A stretch of 64,000 nt of DNA, taken from contig JAHQIW010004394.1 of NCBI GenBank assembly GCA_019055375.1, positions 349,408 through 413,407 on the forward strand. Reading direction: 5' to 3'. A model generated the notes under the pieces. It saw only the letters and a program-made list of their open reading frames with translations. It made no database searches and was not told the DNA's origin. Position numbers and translations under genes: made by a program. Shown here piece after piece: positions 11,891 to 25,334 of this stretch; position 1 is the first letter of the stretch; the number at the start of each line of letters is the position of its first letter. The stretch is from Parelaphostrongylus tenuis. Taxonomy: Eukaryota > Nematoda > Chromadorea > Rhabditida > Metastrongylidae.

Positions 11891-14800
11891 TATGTCACTG
11901 ATCATGACGACGATTATATTGTTGATTGTTTGATTTCTTCAAATAAATAATAATTGATTCAACAAAAGTATCGAAATGCGAAAGACCATGGGGCCAATAT
12001 CCCAATATCAAGTATTGTTTTTGCTTGTATTTTTTTACGTGTCAATGTACTCTACAGAATTGGTGGACTATCTACGTGTGTTTAGCTTTTGAGCCCAAAC
12101 AGTAGAAAATATTCAAAAGAAGGACGATCATACCAAATATGTGGCGTTGATAGCACCCATTAAAAGAGTGAGTGCCCTTTAGTACCGCTGAAGCGTTACG
12201 AGGACCATTGAGAAGTACACTTGTGTTTTTTTTTTTCAAATTATCCTGTTATTAATGCGATTATAGATCGTACGGGTACTGAAAGAAGTGAGTGCACATT
12301 TAGCGATCATGGAACACAGTATACAAAGGAGAAGTTACATTCTGTCGTCCTTGAAGTCGTGAAAAGGACAGTTTTTTTTCATAGTGACGGTACTCGGAAT
12401 TTCATGTGCATGAGTAGAATAGAAATGAGATTTATCTCGGTCTTTTCAAAACTTGTAGAAACACAGATTAATCCCAACTTTAGAACATTAATTTACACCA
12501 TTTCTGGTAAAGCACAGTCCCGGCAACATTGGTACTCCTTGTCTACATAAGGATTTAGTGTTCAATACAAGAAATACCCAATGTTTACCAGCTTGTACAA
12601 CAAATCTTCCAAATTCTAGAAGAAACTGAGAAGGTTGCATTCACTTTATGAATTAGTGCAAACTTTTTTTTTCTAGTATTTGCAATGAATATTCTCAGTT
12701 TTAACAGAGGTGGGTTGGAAACTTACAAAAGTGCACTCACCCATGCAATGATCTGCAGCCAGTATTTCGTATCGGGATTCCGAACGATGTCTATTTGTTG
12801 CAGCGATTTACTCATGTGCTTAACTTAAATGAAACTTATAGAGAAATTTGATGAAAGGAAATTAAGTGGATCCTTTCTTTGAGCACAAACGTTTGCCGAT
12901 TCAAGTAAAAGAATGGGCTATGATGTCCATCTTCACGATCTGCTGTTAGTAATGGAGCTACACCTTCCATTTCAAATTTAGTCTAATGAGCAGTACAATG
13001 ATGAGGAATCACATGGAAACAGTTGGTTATCAATCAAGCTCATCAGCATGGATCAGTTTGCCACAGATTTTGCCGATTTCATGTGGCAAACCCACTGATT
13101 GCGTCTTGACTTATTTCACATGATTCAATCATCTGTTGAGCATGTGACTAGGTGTTGAGCAAAGGACAAATTTCTCTTCAGAAGTTAATGAGTTAGCATA
13201 CAAGAAACTGCATTAATGATTAGAAGAATAATAAGGTTGAATTTATGACAGGCTACATTTGTAACAGAATTAACTCAATTTGAGTAGCCCACTGGACCAC
13301 ACTTTCAAAGAAGTATACGCAACAATAAGACACATTGCACTATGGCAACAATTATTTTGAATGGTGGTCATGGAAGAACGATCTAGTTACTTTCCAGATA
13401 ACCGGTTCTTTTCAATAGTTCATTTTCAAGGCTACAGGACTTTTGATCACAGTATTTTGCCCTAATAAACTTGCACTACCATTCAAGTGAATCATATGAA
13501 GACATCACACTGGTCGAGTTTGAATGTAGCTTGGAGAAGAAACACTGGGAAAAAGCACAATGCAAAATTACAGGCATTCAACAGATTAAAGATTGCATCA
13601 ACCGAATGTGTGGGTGAAGAAGACAGCGAAAGAAATGTCGTGCCATGATAGGCACAATGTCTCTGGTTCGCTCCTTCACCACGCCAGCAAAAACACTAGA
13701 AAGCCAGTCTACGATGCTTTCCGCGGACTACAGCGCTAACGCACCGTTTGTAGTAAGGACATGGTAATACTATTTTGAGCAGATCACATACTCTCAAGTG
13801 GGCCCACTTAGGGCCAATAGAATTATGTTCATAATGGAGAAAAGCGTTAATTTGGCAGCCAAATTCACACGGAAATCAGAATCCCTTTGTGGGTGAGGGT
13901 TATGAACAGTGAGGGTTATGAACAAAGCATAGAATGAACGAGGTGCACTGAGTCATATATAAACCAAATGTTTGAATAAAAGCAAAATCAGGGAATAAAT
14001 TTTGAGGGTTAATGACAGAGTGAGTGGTCAACATAGTTTAGAATTTCAGTTCTTCAGCTGGCCCATCAAAGTTTCCGCTAGCTGTACAAAATATGAGATT
14101 CCTGAGTGTTGACAAATCTTAACAAAACATATGCCCTTATCACCTTTCATTAAATCTTATATGAATCACATTAAATAAAACGAATTGCTGTTATACTAGA
14201 CCAAATGTTTAACCGACATTTTACAGTAACATTTATTTGCACATCTTATGGCTTGGGTATCAGGCTGTTGAAGAGAAATAGGTACCACCAGACAAAATCC
14301 CTAGCCTTCAAATCCACATGCAAGTCCTGCCGAAAACTCCTTAGTTAGAGTCCTTTAGACGCTCCTACCACGCTTAGCAATATTCATCTCTCTTCGCCTT
14401 TGTCCTTATTTCCATAAAGAAAACTGTCTACATAGACTATATTCCACATCGAGGCACGACGATCGGAGTCAATTACCAACATGAATAGCCCAGAAAGTAT
14501 TTTACCCTCTAGTCTTTCTTATTGTTATTTCTATGTTGTTTACCTTAGCAAAGATTTTCATATAGGTGTTAGCCTACAATAGTGTGATCTATTTATCATT
14601 CATCTCAAAATTTCATCGAAAATCGAAATCTTCGTTAGCTGTTTATCTGCCGCGGAACCTGCTTAAGGAGTGAAAGCCTCTGAAAAAATTCACAACTGAA
14701 CGACATCGTTTCCCTTACGAACATTCTTTACGAAATAAGTCATTAATCACAAGTTTTTACCCCACTTGGGATATTAAATTCTCACAGTAACAAAATGGTA

Positions 14801-16650
14801 TATAAAACAAATTTGCCTTCACCTATTATCTAAGAGATATGCACATATAGAAAAACGCATGAAAAAATTATCCAAATCAAATTTAAGGCGCTTTTGAGAG
14901 GCTTTTTAGGAAACCCTAATGCAGCTTGTACTGCTCTCCTTTTTCTATTGAACTCCTCACTTATGCTGCTCCTCGTGTTCACTGGACGTTTGAGGCACAC
15001 GCACTGGGTGACCGACATAATAACGGAAGTATTCAGTTCAAAGTGTCCATTTCCGTGCTATGAATTTACTTTGAATAAAATTCGTCCTTTTTATTGGTGT
15101 TCTAATCTAATTTCCTAATCACTGAGTTAATTTAACGCTGTCCTTGCTCTGCTGGTATCTCTTGAAAAGACTCCGACGCCATCAGGAAAACGATGATTGA
15201 TCAGAGTTTCCATCAGTACATATGCCCTTCTCGTTTCCATCGTATTAATTCATTATCCACTGCAGTGCAGCAGTAAACAGCTTTGGCAAAATGGTGTCGC
15301 CTTGTCAAACCACTCTCTTCGTACGCTTGTTGACGAGTCGAAAAAAAGCTATTTTTTTCCTGGAGCTCCGAAAACAGATAGCTAGTAGTAGCTTTGGGAC
15401 GGGCCCACACCTTGGTTTACAATTGTTGATAGGGTTGCATTCGTTTCGACACTGCAAAACTTTACTTTATTGCCTATGAATGCCAGAAGAAAAAAGAAAT
15501 GATATTTCTGACAAACTTTTGTAGCCTCTCATGGCTTTGACATGCTCCATGCTGCAGAATTCCTGCCAGACTCCTGCTTGATCAACTGCTCAGCTTTGTA
15601 CAAGGTCTTTGATATGTGCACAAAGATAATCCTGGTGAAAATCTTGGTGAATACACTCACCATGCATGTGGAATGGTGGTTACGAAAATCACCTTGGCCT
15701 CCTTTCTTGGACTGGATGTTCGTGCACGGCGTCCTCTAGTGGTCTGGGATTTTCACTCTTTGAAGGCAAAATTTTATATAGCTGAGAGAATCAAATGCAT
15801 TTTGTGACCTTCAGCTTCAAAGAAATTGGTGATGATATTATCGTGTTTTGCAGCTGTGCCTCTCTCCATGTTTGTTGTTGCAACTGTGCTTCACAAGGTA
15901 TACTTATAGTGGTTTTCCACCACTGCAAATTTAGGGAAGTGACTAGGGGTGTTGGACAGAAAAGATTGCTATATAAAATTATCTTCACTCATCAGGGCGG
16001 ATAGTGAAGAAAATCGTTGCAAAGATACTGACTGCATCTTCTCAGATTAGATAGTTTTTGAGCTCTCCAACGAACTTTTCTACACTGATCTGATTCCTTC
16101 TATCAATGAAACATATAAAAAAAATTTACAAAATTCCTAGATTTTTACCTTCAATGTACATCTTTTTATTATCTGCAGCTCACCAATTTTTTGCTTTGTG
16201 ACTGTGAACGCGGACTAATTTATAAAGCCCAGCTAAAATGTTCAATAAAAATAGGATGTTGTTCGCATACACATGTTCAAGGCAGACACCTTTGCCTGTG
16301 TACCTCATCCTCTTGAAACTAATACAGCAGCTTTTTGCACAGAAATCGCTTCTATTTTAGGACTGTTCTTCTAGCGATAGGTGTACAGATATGACTTCGC
16401 CGTTTAATCATTTCTTGCTTTAATAGTGATGAAATAAAGACATGCGGATTCTTTTTATCATTAGAGTCCTTAGAAAACTAGTTAGTTAAACTAGTTACTT
16501 ACGTGTTTTCTTGTGTACAGGAAATTTCACATGATGATATATGAGACTTTGAACATGACAACTTTTTACCTAAAAAACGCCATTTGTCTATGCAGATTTA
16601 TTGAACAAAGAATTTGAAATTGCTTGATTTTGGAGTCGTTCATTTGCAAG
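11891..16650. other. Long unassigned AT-rich stretch
   Basis: No conserved exon, retroelement domain or transposase could be identified on either strand. Short open frames (for example 12,221-12,550 and 14,894-15,118) lack recognisable motifs. One strong hairpin is listed separately. Confidence 0.4.
13056..13091. other. Perfect 10-bp hairpin
   Basis: GTTTGCCACA and TGTGGCAAAC are perfect complements separated by 16 nt. The role is unknown; it could be the tip of a decayed inverted repeat. Confidence 0.5.
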
Positions 16651-16659
16651 TTTTCTTGC

Positions 16660-17210
16660 TCACATTTTGGCACACAACTTGCCAATAATTGCATTTAGAT
16701 GGAGCTTTTTAGGAACAAATTCGCTTGCTACTCATGCAGGAATGGTGCGCAGGGGAAAAATAGTAGTGACGCGGAGCAGAAAATCACAAGCTTGGAGCGA
16801 GTTCCATGTTCAAGCAAGTAGAGGTAACTTGTATACCAAAATGTTCATAAGAAAATGCGAATTGAATGATACGGAGGCTATGCAATGTCATTGCAAAAAA
16901 CATATCAAAAAATCAAAACGGCCAAACTTTGAAATTTTGCTGCATGATAACGCTCGACTTCATGTTGCAAAACCAATCGTAAACGTCATAAAAGAGATTT
17001 GTTGGGAGGATTTTAAAAGGTTTAGCTTACTCGCCTTACTCTCCCAACATTGCTCCGTCAGATTACGACTTGAAATTACGAGGTTACAAATTAGCAAATT
17101 CAAAAAATGCCGTTTTTCGGCTAGAAAAGTCATCGTATGCAGAGTCCCTATGAAAACTATCACATGAAATATATCGCATGTATAAAACATATAAATATGT
17201 AACATTACAA
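16660..17210 (+). mobile_element. Decayed mariner transposase
   Basis: A 166-codon open frame includes ILLHDNARLHVAKPIVNVIK, the mariner second catalytic block. After a frameshift come SPNIAPSDYDLKLRGYKLAN and KNAVF. The expected third catalytic residue lies in SPDLAPSDY, here only in a shifted frame. N-terminal DNA-binding sequence is not recognisable. The same lineage occurs at 6.4 kb. Confidence 0.8.
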
Positions 17211-17337
17211 CACACTTTCAAGCAAAAAAAAAGTTCGTCTATCTTCATTCTCACTACTTTTGCAGTAGGAAAACAGTGAAGTCATATTTCTACATCTGAT
17301 AAAACAAGCAGAATATACACAGTGTGCTCAGCGCAGT

Positions 17338-17402
17338 ATAGGGGCTCTGCGATACGCATTGCCGCTAGTTCTATCCGGTACTCCTGGCTGTCAAGCCCCT
17401 AT
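17338..17402. other. Stem-loop of unknown role
   Basis: ATAGGGGCT at 17,338 and AGCCCCTAT at 17,394 form a perfect 9-bp stem closing a 47-nt loop. No Pol III boxes or family match were recognised. Confidence 0.4.
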
Positions 17403-17816
17403 TAAGCTTGCAAATTAGCATCGGATTTGTATTATAGGGCAGGAACACCGATATGATATATCGCTTTGTTCTCACAAGCGACTTTATAGAGCATAAGGCT
17501 TATCATATTCATTTATTTTTATTACGCTACGAATTGAGTAAAATGCATAAATACAGTTCCATGGGACCACGTTGGACCGTTGAACCTTCTACCACTTGCC
17601 CAACACAATCCAAGTATAATACAATAAAACCACTGAACCTCTACCTTATTTGGTATATCGACTACAAACCTTTGCTACAAAGGAGGCAATTTCGAGAGTT
17701 TGTTATAGGCCTTCTTGTTTATTGCTATAATTGTTGATTTAACACACGTAATTTTCCCTCCAACTGAATGAATTCATTTGTTTATGCAGTGTTTTTTATT
17801 GCTAAAGCATGTGAAA

Positions 17817-17846
17817 AAAATATCGCAACTTTTTGCGCACCTTGTA
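17817..17846 (-). repeat. Mariner-like terminal repeat
   Basis: Read on the minus strand as AAGGTGCGCAAAAAGTTGCG. It resembles the terminus at 1030-1056 (GGTGCGTAAGAAGTTC). No partner end was found nearby, so it may be a solo end or an unrecognised short derivative. Confidence 0.45.
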
Positions 17847-17849
17847 TCT

Positions 17850-19308
17850 TCTAATACACCACTGTATAAGAGCTTTTCCGCAAAGCAAGTATGTTGAAGT
17901 CTTCGAGGTTTATGCTATTTCATGTTTAGCAATAGTCAAGAGAAGAGCTCTGTACAGCGAAGTATGAATGCAGAAATGTGGGGCGCGTATGCAGCATAAT
18001 TCCACTTTTAGTGCTACAGCGTTGCAAGAAATCCTCCCCAAAAGTCATGTACACTTCTGAACTTTTGGAGGACTAGATTTTGACCAATTGTTACTATTCT
18101 AGTGGAAATCTTGCCCAGCAAGAGATGTCTTTGAACTATGTCTGCCGATAACGGAAAAGAACCTATATGTTTGTCAAATGTATTCTTGATAATGCTTTTT
18201 CGACATGAAAACTTTCAAATCCCAAACTGCAATAAAATTTTAATCCACAGTAGCGTCAAATCAGTTACTTTGCAGGATGCGAAAGGTCTCGACCAGATGA
18301 AGTTGAAATTGAAGAACATACGCTGCTGGCCAGGCATCCGATGTTCCGCTGGGACGGTTCATTTCCAGTCCTTTTTGCTTCGAAAGTTGTCGATTCCGAC
18401 TATTTTGCCCATTACAGTAAATGTCAATCAAACAATTTTGATTGATAGCCTCTTGTATGCTACGTATGTGACATTGTCAAATGGGTAGCACGGGCAAAGA
18501 ATTCAACTTGTTGAATTGCTTTCAATTGACTATGCGCAAGTTTCGTATCCTCAACAAGAGGCACTTGCAGCATAATATGATATGAATTAAAAGAAACAAT
18601 TGTTCTTCAAAGCATAAAACGCACCCACTGAATATGAAGAACTAAAAGTGTCAAACCACGGGTTTGAAAAAAAAACCGAGCACATTTGGTGCAATTTATA
18701 GAGGAGTGGAGAAAGAGGGTGAGAAATTTGGAGCTTGAAGACAAGTTATCAATGACAGAATAATTCTCACTATTCCTCTTTCTATGGACTAGTCGCAGAA
18801 GTCGTTCCCCTTAGTGAAGTTAGTTCCGTCGAGAGACAGCTTAATTACAATGCAGTAAGTCATAATCTAAACCATGATCTGGGTGGAGAGGCTCAAGCAT
18901 TGTTACCTCGCAATTCATTGGACAGCTGCTCAAAGCCATTGTGTAGAATATTCCAGTGAAGAGAGAAAAGAAGACATCAATCAGTAGCAGATCCAGAGTA
19001 CTTTTACTCCCATGAGCTATTCCTGTATAGTAGAGAAAGTAAGATATATGTTGCTATCACGCGCAGACATGCGCATACGAGCTAGTTTAACATTTACCGA
19101 GCAATTCAAATACCAAAGGGCAACAAATATAAAGACCTCACACAATGTGGATTCTCCATAATAGGACGAGGCATAGTGAACAGTAAAAATCTCGAAACAC
19201 ACGGTCCGTTGGCGTACTTGCAACAAGGCAAGCAGAAAGTTCTAGCAGACTAATCCTTGAGTTGATATTCCAGTGACATACTCAAAAAAGTATAGATCTC
19301 TGAGGAAA
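17850..19308. other. Unassigned stretch
   Basis: No supported gene. The open frame 18,138-18,488 has no recognisable domain. Confidence 0.4.
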
Positions 19309-19563
19309 TGTGCCATGCATTCGACTTCAGTTTCTAACTTCGTTTGAGGCGATTGAATGCATATCTAGCCTTTACGATGACTCGCGGTGATTTCCCGTTG
19401 TTTCGAGTTAGCGCTGCTTATCCTCCCAAACAAGTCTGAGACCAGCTTCGCACCACTTTACTGACCGCAGAGGGATAAATGGCTTGATGAGCCATAAGCG
19501 CGAGATCGAACCATGGACCTTGTGTGCGAAGCAGAGCACCACTAACAACTGCGTCACATGCGC
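19309..19563 (-). repeat. SINE family A, near full length
   Basis: On the minus strand the head carries a GCGCAGT-type A-box region and the B-box-like GGTTCGATCTCGCGCTTATG. The body has CCTCTGCGGTCAGTAAAG and GGGAGGATAAGCAGC. The tail ends with GAATGCATGGCACA. The head resembles a tRNA, so transcription by Pol III is likely for the family. Confidence 0.8.
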
Positions 19564-20139
19564 TTTCATAAAATTAGTATTCAAAAACCGACGTACCAGT
19601 GTTACAGCGAAATTGCTATTAGTGTTCAGCAATAATCACAGATACATCGCAACACATATGTGTCGCTAACTCAGCGCGGCCCCTCAGGTCCTCTATACCC
19701 CGGAGTAGATGAACAGTCTTATGAGAGTTGATTGATATATCACTCAAGTCTTTTAGATGATTTTGAAACATCATGGCACTGCAAAAAAGCAGTAAAAACA
19801 TAAGCAACCTTGAAGTAGCTAAATAGTATCTTTGTCTGAATGGATAGCAGCATTGCTTCAACTCTGCCGTGAGCCGTTGTAAAAGCCGTATATATTGAGT
19901 TGCCCCATTATTACCTCCTCACTTTGACTTTTTCATTAATTGAGTCACTGCTTATTCAAAGAATCGATTAACCAAGAAAAAATTGCGTTCATGATCAACG
20001 CTACACAACTGTTTATTGGACAAATATTGGATGCTTTCCTCTCAGAAGGAACGAGGCTGACGATCAAAAAAGTCGGTTAGATCACTTTGAACTAGTTGTA
20101 CTATTTGAATTGTTTTTTTCCCGCAGATGCTGCTTCGGA

Positions 20140-20393
20140 GCGCTGTAGCCGAGTGGTTGTGACGATGGTCGCGGCAAGCGTGGAGGTGAGCTCCACCGCC
20201 CCCCCTTCCTTTCTCTCCGGCAGTCAACAACAACGTCCTTTGAAACGCCACAGCAAGGCTATACTCGAGATTGCAAGGAGGCTCGCTCAACCAGTGTTCT
20301 ACGTCGTTCAAGAAGAAGAAAAAAGAATTGAATGCTAGAGGTACTGGAATCCACATAGTGAAAAAAAAAACACTGATGACGGATCAAATAAAG
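20140..20393 (+). repeat. SINE family B
   Basis: The head GTAGCCGAGTGGTTGTGACG has a tRNA A-box (TAGCCGAGTGG). The body includes TCTCCGGCAGTCAACAACAA and TACGTCGTTCAAGAAGAAG. The tail is TGATGACGGATCAAATAAA. Two further copies (29.2 and 43.0 kb, minus strand) share head, body and tail, which defines element borders of about 250 bp. A clean B-box was not seen. Confidence 0.82.
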
Positions 20394-20399
20394 TGCTAA

Positions 20400-21596
20400 A
20401 GTGCTAATTTGCTAAAAGATGCTGCTTCAAGGAACGGAAGAGATGATAGCTCGATGGAGCAATATCTGGGTTATATGGTGGTGCGAACCCTTGATTCAGC
20501 GCAGTCTCTTCAAAATGTGACGAATCATCTTTACAATGTGAAATCAAATGTTATCTCAAAGAGGAGCAACATTTAACCAGTTCAGACTTTTCTCTCGTAT
20601 TTCTGCGACCAATTTCCAGAGTTATTTCTTACAAACGTCTGCACTGACTGTCTGCCTGTTTTCGAGTAATCCCGAAGCAGTTTACTTCGCCAATATGAGA
20701 AAGGTGAGCGTTATTAAGTGCATAATCTTTCGAGCATAAAACTTATCTTTGGTTGAGCTGGGGAGTACTCGTCGCCAGGCAGTCAATGGGCGTGGCGCTC
20801 ATTTCTCTTGTGGTAGACCGAGGACTCATGTACAGTAACAATCGACTTGAAAAATACCTCCCTATGCGTTCGCATCGGAGGACTTTCGCAGATGTGCATG
20901 CATGCAGCGAGGCGCGGTCGCCTAATGTTATGCATTGAGAGCTTATCACACTTTGCAGTAACCCGTCTCAATTAGACGATGAGAGATGGTGCTACAGCCG
21001 TATATAAGTGTCTGCTCCAGATTCTGAGTTATAGCATTCGAATGCACTTCTCAGTCCGTGGCGCAGAGGGCTTTTGTCAAATGTGACTGGCCGGCGAGAG
21101 TGAGGCTGACCTTGACAGCCTAAATTGCTTTTGTCAAAGCATTTGAACGGTGGCTCAAGTCCGATCAGCAGTAGTGCTTAGCCGTCAGGATCCTCTTATG
21201 TTTTTTTCCGAACTTCCGTCCTCTATTCATTTTTGCTAGCCGTTTCAAATGTGGAATTGAGCTCTCCAACAACGAATCTACCGAATGCTGTCGTCACGGT
21301 GACCAATAATACACAGAAAATCCACCCATAGACCCTATCCAGCAAGCGAAGTGAACTGAGTGTGTAGCATGACTTTACAGCGTAATAAGAAAACTCTTCT
21401 CAATAATCAAGCACATTGCGAAATTACCCACATTCAAGATTTCGAATGATTATTGAAAATTCACAGAAAAGGTGTCCTCCACTGAGGAAGGTTTCCAGAA
21501 AGTTTCGAATCCGTATCGATACCTGCTTCTGAAGTGTTAACGACGGCAATGTTCGCCCAATCCTTCTATCTCAACGGTCTTACTGACAGCTCGCTC

Positions 21597-21628
<32 letters not shown>

Positions 21629-24540
21629 TTCTCTCCCAAAGGTGTTATTGACAAATTGATGTGTTTACTCTTAGAAATAAAATCTTTCGTATCTGAGCTC
21701 CTTTGTATGCCATTCCTTTAATGTGTGCGTCAAGTACAAAAAAGACTAACAAAAGTTAACGACGAAGATTTACATCGTAACAAACTCTATAAACGCACGC
21801 TAGCAAACCGTACCTTCAGTTGTGCACCATGAGGTTTGAGATTAACTTCAATACTACGACAGCCCGTTTACCAGTAAGCCTCAAACCTCATACGCTAAAC
21901 TGCTTCGCTTCCCCACTTTCAAGGCCTGAACACATCTACTCTATCGATTTCCACGTTCACAGTTTCATTTCAAGTTTACGAATACGAAGTGGAGCCGAAT
22001 TTTGCTTTAGTGAAGAACTTCACGCGGAAAGCCACTGACGTTTTTATAAATCGTCACATTTTTATCAAAAGCTGAGTAAAGAAAAATTGTTGGGCTTCAA
22101 TACTAGGCTCCGGGAAAACACGAGTACGGCAGCTTTGAACAATACGAACACGGAGAAGCTAAGAAAAGATTCTTACCATTCTAGACTGCGTAAATTCGCA
22201 CTAACAAGAGTTGACAATAGTATCTACAAAGCTAGCATATGATTCCATTCGGAGCCTGATGGCTCTCGCCAAGAGGATTAGAAACGTTGTTGGACCACCA
22301 AGACTCACAGACCGCTTCCATATTCCAAATTGGAGTCGAATTGTTACTCAAAAGAACGTCTATGGACTCAGTGTCGATGATATTCTCATCAACAGAGGCG
22401 TAGTTGTGATGATCAATTCCATCGAACCACTAATGACCATAAACCAAATTTTATAGTTGTTACGGTAAGGAACAATGCCATACTTGACTTTTGACGTCTA
22501 CGAATTACCATGAATTACAAAAAAAGGTCAAAGCCGGGTTGATGAACTTCGAGCACTCGAAAGACCATATTATCTAAAGAAGTCTATGTTGGCCAGTCGT
22601 GTAAATAAGCATCAGACAAATTCATGAATTTTATCTCAGGAGCAACGAAGTGAATTCTAATAAACGGATAGCTTTGTCAAAATTGTCATTGAAATCAGGA
22701 ATATTTATGTTATTCATACTATTAGGGCCCATCCCTATCAAGAGTAAAGGCAGAGACATTTCAATGGCGAGTATTACATGGATAATCTCAATTACGGTAA
22801 GTCGAAAATTTTGCTAAGTTGCTGCCACTGCTGAGCTAAATGCTTACAGGATATCATACACCGTATAAGAGCAGTGATTACAAGTATCAACAACGTGCTG
22901 TACAAAAGAGCATTGTGGGCGAGGGTACTTCAATCGTGCAGTACTCCATTTCAGTAAACTCCATTTGACGCGATTACATAGACGTAAATCGCGAGAATAA
23001 TCGCTAAGCCCTTGACACGACAAGGATTTGTAGGTGGGCGCAGACTTTATAGTGACGCAGAAAAGAATTTCAAAATAAAAGTAAAGAAGTTTGCAACTGA
23101 TTACTAACCCCTTTATTGACAATACTTATAGGCACCAAAAACTGCGTACTTCTAATTGAAATCCACAGAGCGCACAGTATAAATGATCATCAAACCATGT
23201 GTTTCGTAGCAATGAATCCGTCTTGCTTATCTTTTGCACTTCTTACAGAATCTTTATCATTACCCGTAAGTACATTTCTGTTGAGTCAACAATGCTCAAC
23301 AGTAAAGCACGTCCCGTAGTACAGACTGTTCGATGGACATGTGCAAGTAAACATATAGTGCTGAATAGATAAATTTCAGAGATCGTTGGTGGAAAAAAAA
23401 TCAAAACACTGGATATTTCCGGAAAATCTTTCTAATTCTAAGATTGAACAACAACTTGTCAAAAAGCCGCGAAATGACGAACAGGAGAAATAAATCTCTG
23501 CTACCACTTCAATGGCAATATTCGTCATACCCATCGCAACATTCGGAATAGTTTATAAGTTTTCTATCACTGACATCTTTCGAGTAAAGCATGTAAGTTC
23601 CAAAGTGACTATAGTAACCTACCGCATACTATAACAGTTTTGTCCACAAAGATCACTACAAAAAAGTAAATTATATGAAAAGCAAAAATGCAGAAACAGA
23701 AAGAAGCATAACAATTCGTTAATAGAGAGGATTGGCTAAAGACGAAGGGTACTGTCCGACTGATGAGAACGTCAAGGTCTAACACGTGTAGCGTGGTCTA
23801 CAAGCCAGCCCTCAAATAACAGACAGTTTGTTAGAGTAACAAAGACAGAAATATTGACTTTTATTGCTTTTTTATGAAATAAATCTATATAAAGTATTTT
23901 TTCATCTATAGAAATCCACAAGACAAGTGTCGGCACGCTATTCACTAGAAATTCGCCGATGGCTGCATCCCGACCATTTCACAAACCCTCAAGAAACAGT
24001 TCATTATTAAGCTTTGACGTCTGCAAAATATACTAAAGAATCCTGCTGGAAACAATATGCTCAAATGTAAAAATGTGACCCAAATATGCGAAATACCATC
24101 GATCGTCATTTAAAACAATATATTCAAAAATAAGCGAATACAAAAGAAAACAAAAATTGCACCTAATTCGGCTCTATGCTCACGAGACCAGACTGAACTT
24201 ATCATACACGTTTGGTATAGTATTTCTGTTAATGAACACCTAAAGCTAATTATTAAGTACCTTGGTTTTGACCACTTCATTTAGTTGATGTTATCAAAGA
24301 GCAAAAAATCAAAGCTTAGAAGTAGAGCTTATGGGAGTTAGAGCAGCTTCGAAGAGTAGTGAGGAAGATTGTGACGCAGATTTGTTGAGAGAATCTGATT
24401 CCATCCAAGCACAAGAATGTCAATAAGAATGAGAGAACAAGTAACATTCTTCAACACTCAGCATATGTGCACATGATATGATTGTAGAAAAAGCCTTTCT
24501 CTATCGCTCTCTGAGCGACAATGTAATGTCGAAGATATTA
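20400..24540. other. Unassigned stretch with a CT microsatellite
   Basis: No supported gene. It contains a (CT)n tract at about 21,591-21,637. At about 21,058-21,165 an A-box-like GTGGCGCAGAGGG and a weak B-box GGCTCAAGTCC may be another tRNA-derived repeat. The open frame 22,211-22,456 is not recognised. Confidence 0.4.
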
Positions 24541-24541
24541 G

Positions 24542-24803
24542 AGCACATCGTGCAGTGGTTGAAATTGTTCTAAGACGCAAGTGGCTGATGGTTCGATCTC
24601 GCCCCCAAGGTTCACTAAGCGTTCCGCCCTCCTGAGGTTGGTGAATCGGTGCAAGAGTCTGGCAGGCTGTTTGCACCATTTAAACACATCAGTGGGCCAC
24701 CATGATCCATTTGTATATGCCAGATTAAGATATTTGATGTAGTTTAATGCATGGTGCATCCCTTAGGGATTGATTATCACTAACAGCTTTATTATTTATT
24801 CTT
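24542..24803 (+). repeat. SINE family A, diverged copy
   Basis: The head has GTGCAGTGGTTG and GGTTCGATCTCGCCC. The body has CCTCCTGAGGTTGGTGAAT and the 3' end has AATGCATGGTGCATCCC then AGGGATTGAT. Diverged by point changes and small indels. Confidence 0.78.
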
Positions 24804-25149
24804 TACTAAAGAGTTCATCATATAAACAAAATACTGATAGAACTCTTAAGTGTTTTGCAACTTTTGCTACGTTTTCCTCACTATTTTTTACACCTATACA
24901 CTCAATTCAATACAATGATTATGATGTATTGTAGCTATTAAGATTAAGCGATAGTCTTTTGCCACACAAATCTCTTAAAAGCGGACATGTCAGAAGAAAT
25001 TTCTGCACATCAAGTTGCAGAACAGAACCTATCCAAACTAACGCCCTACAATATCATCTGAGTACTACAAACAGCGACTGATTGCAATTACTTCCACAAA
25101 AATGCTCTATCCAATGAGGTAAACGATTAAAAAACATAAGAAGGATAAA

Positions 25150-25290
25150 GAATAAAGCTCTCGGCGTTGGTTACTCCTTGGGCGATGGCTCATGCTACTC
25201 ACTACAATTTGCAACTTCGCTTGAGGTGACTGGATACAAATCTGGCGTTCTACAATGACTCTCAATGGCCAACGCTGTGTCATATCAGGG
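25150..25290 (-). repeat. SINE family A, 3' fragment
   Basis: On the minus strand it has GGCCATTGAGAGTCATTGTA and ends with AACGCCGAGAGCTTTATTC, the typical 3' end of family A. The head is missing. Confidence 0.65.
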
Positions 25291-25334
25291 TATTCCTCCG
25301 TTTGAGTCGCACAGAATTATAAGCCAATCCTTCT

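Noticed and set aside
12221..12550. 109-codon frame with SDHGTQYT, integrase-like
   Set aside because: No other integrase motifs, order or flanking retroelement parts.
21481..21512. CTGAGGA followed by GAAA, hammerhead-like
   Set aside because: No pairing for stem I and only two base pairs for stem II; consistent with chance.
22211..22456. Open frame with VDDILINR resembling an RTE endonuclease tail
   Set aside because: A single weak motif without neighbouring blocks.
23758..23785. CTGATGAGAACG resembling a hammerhead core
   Set aside because: No GAAA box follows and no stem II can form.
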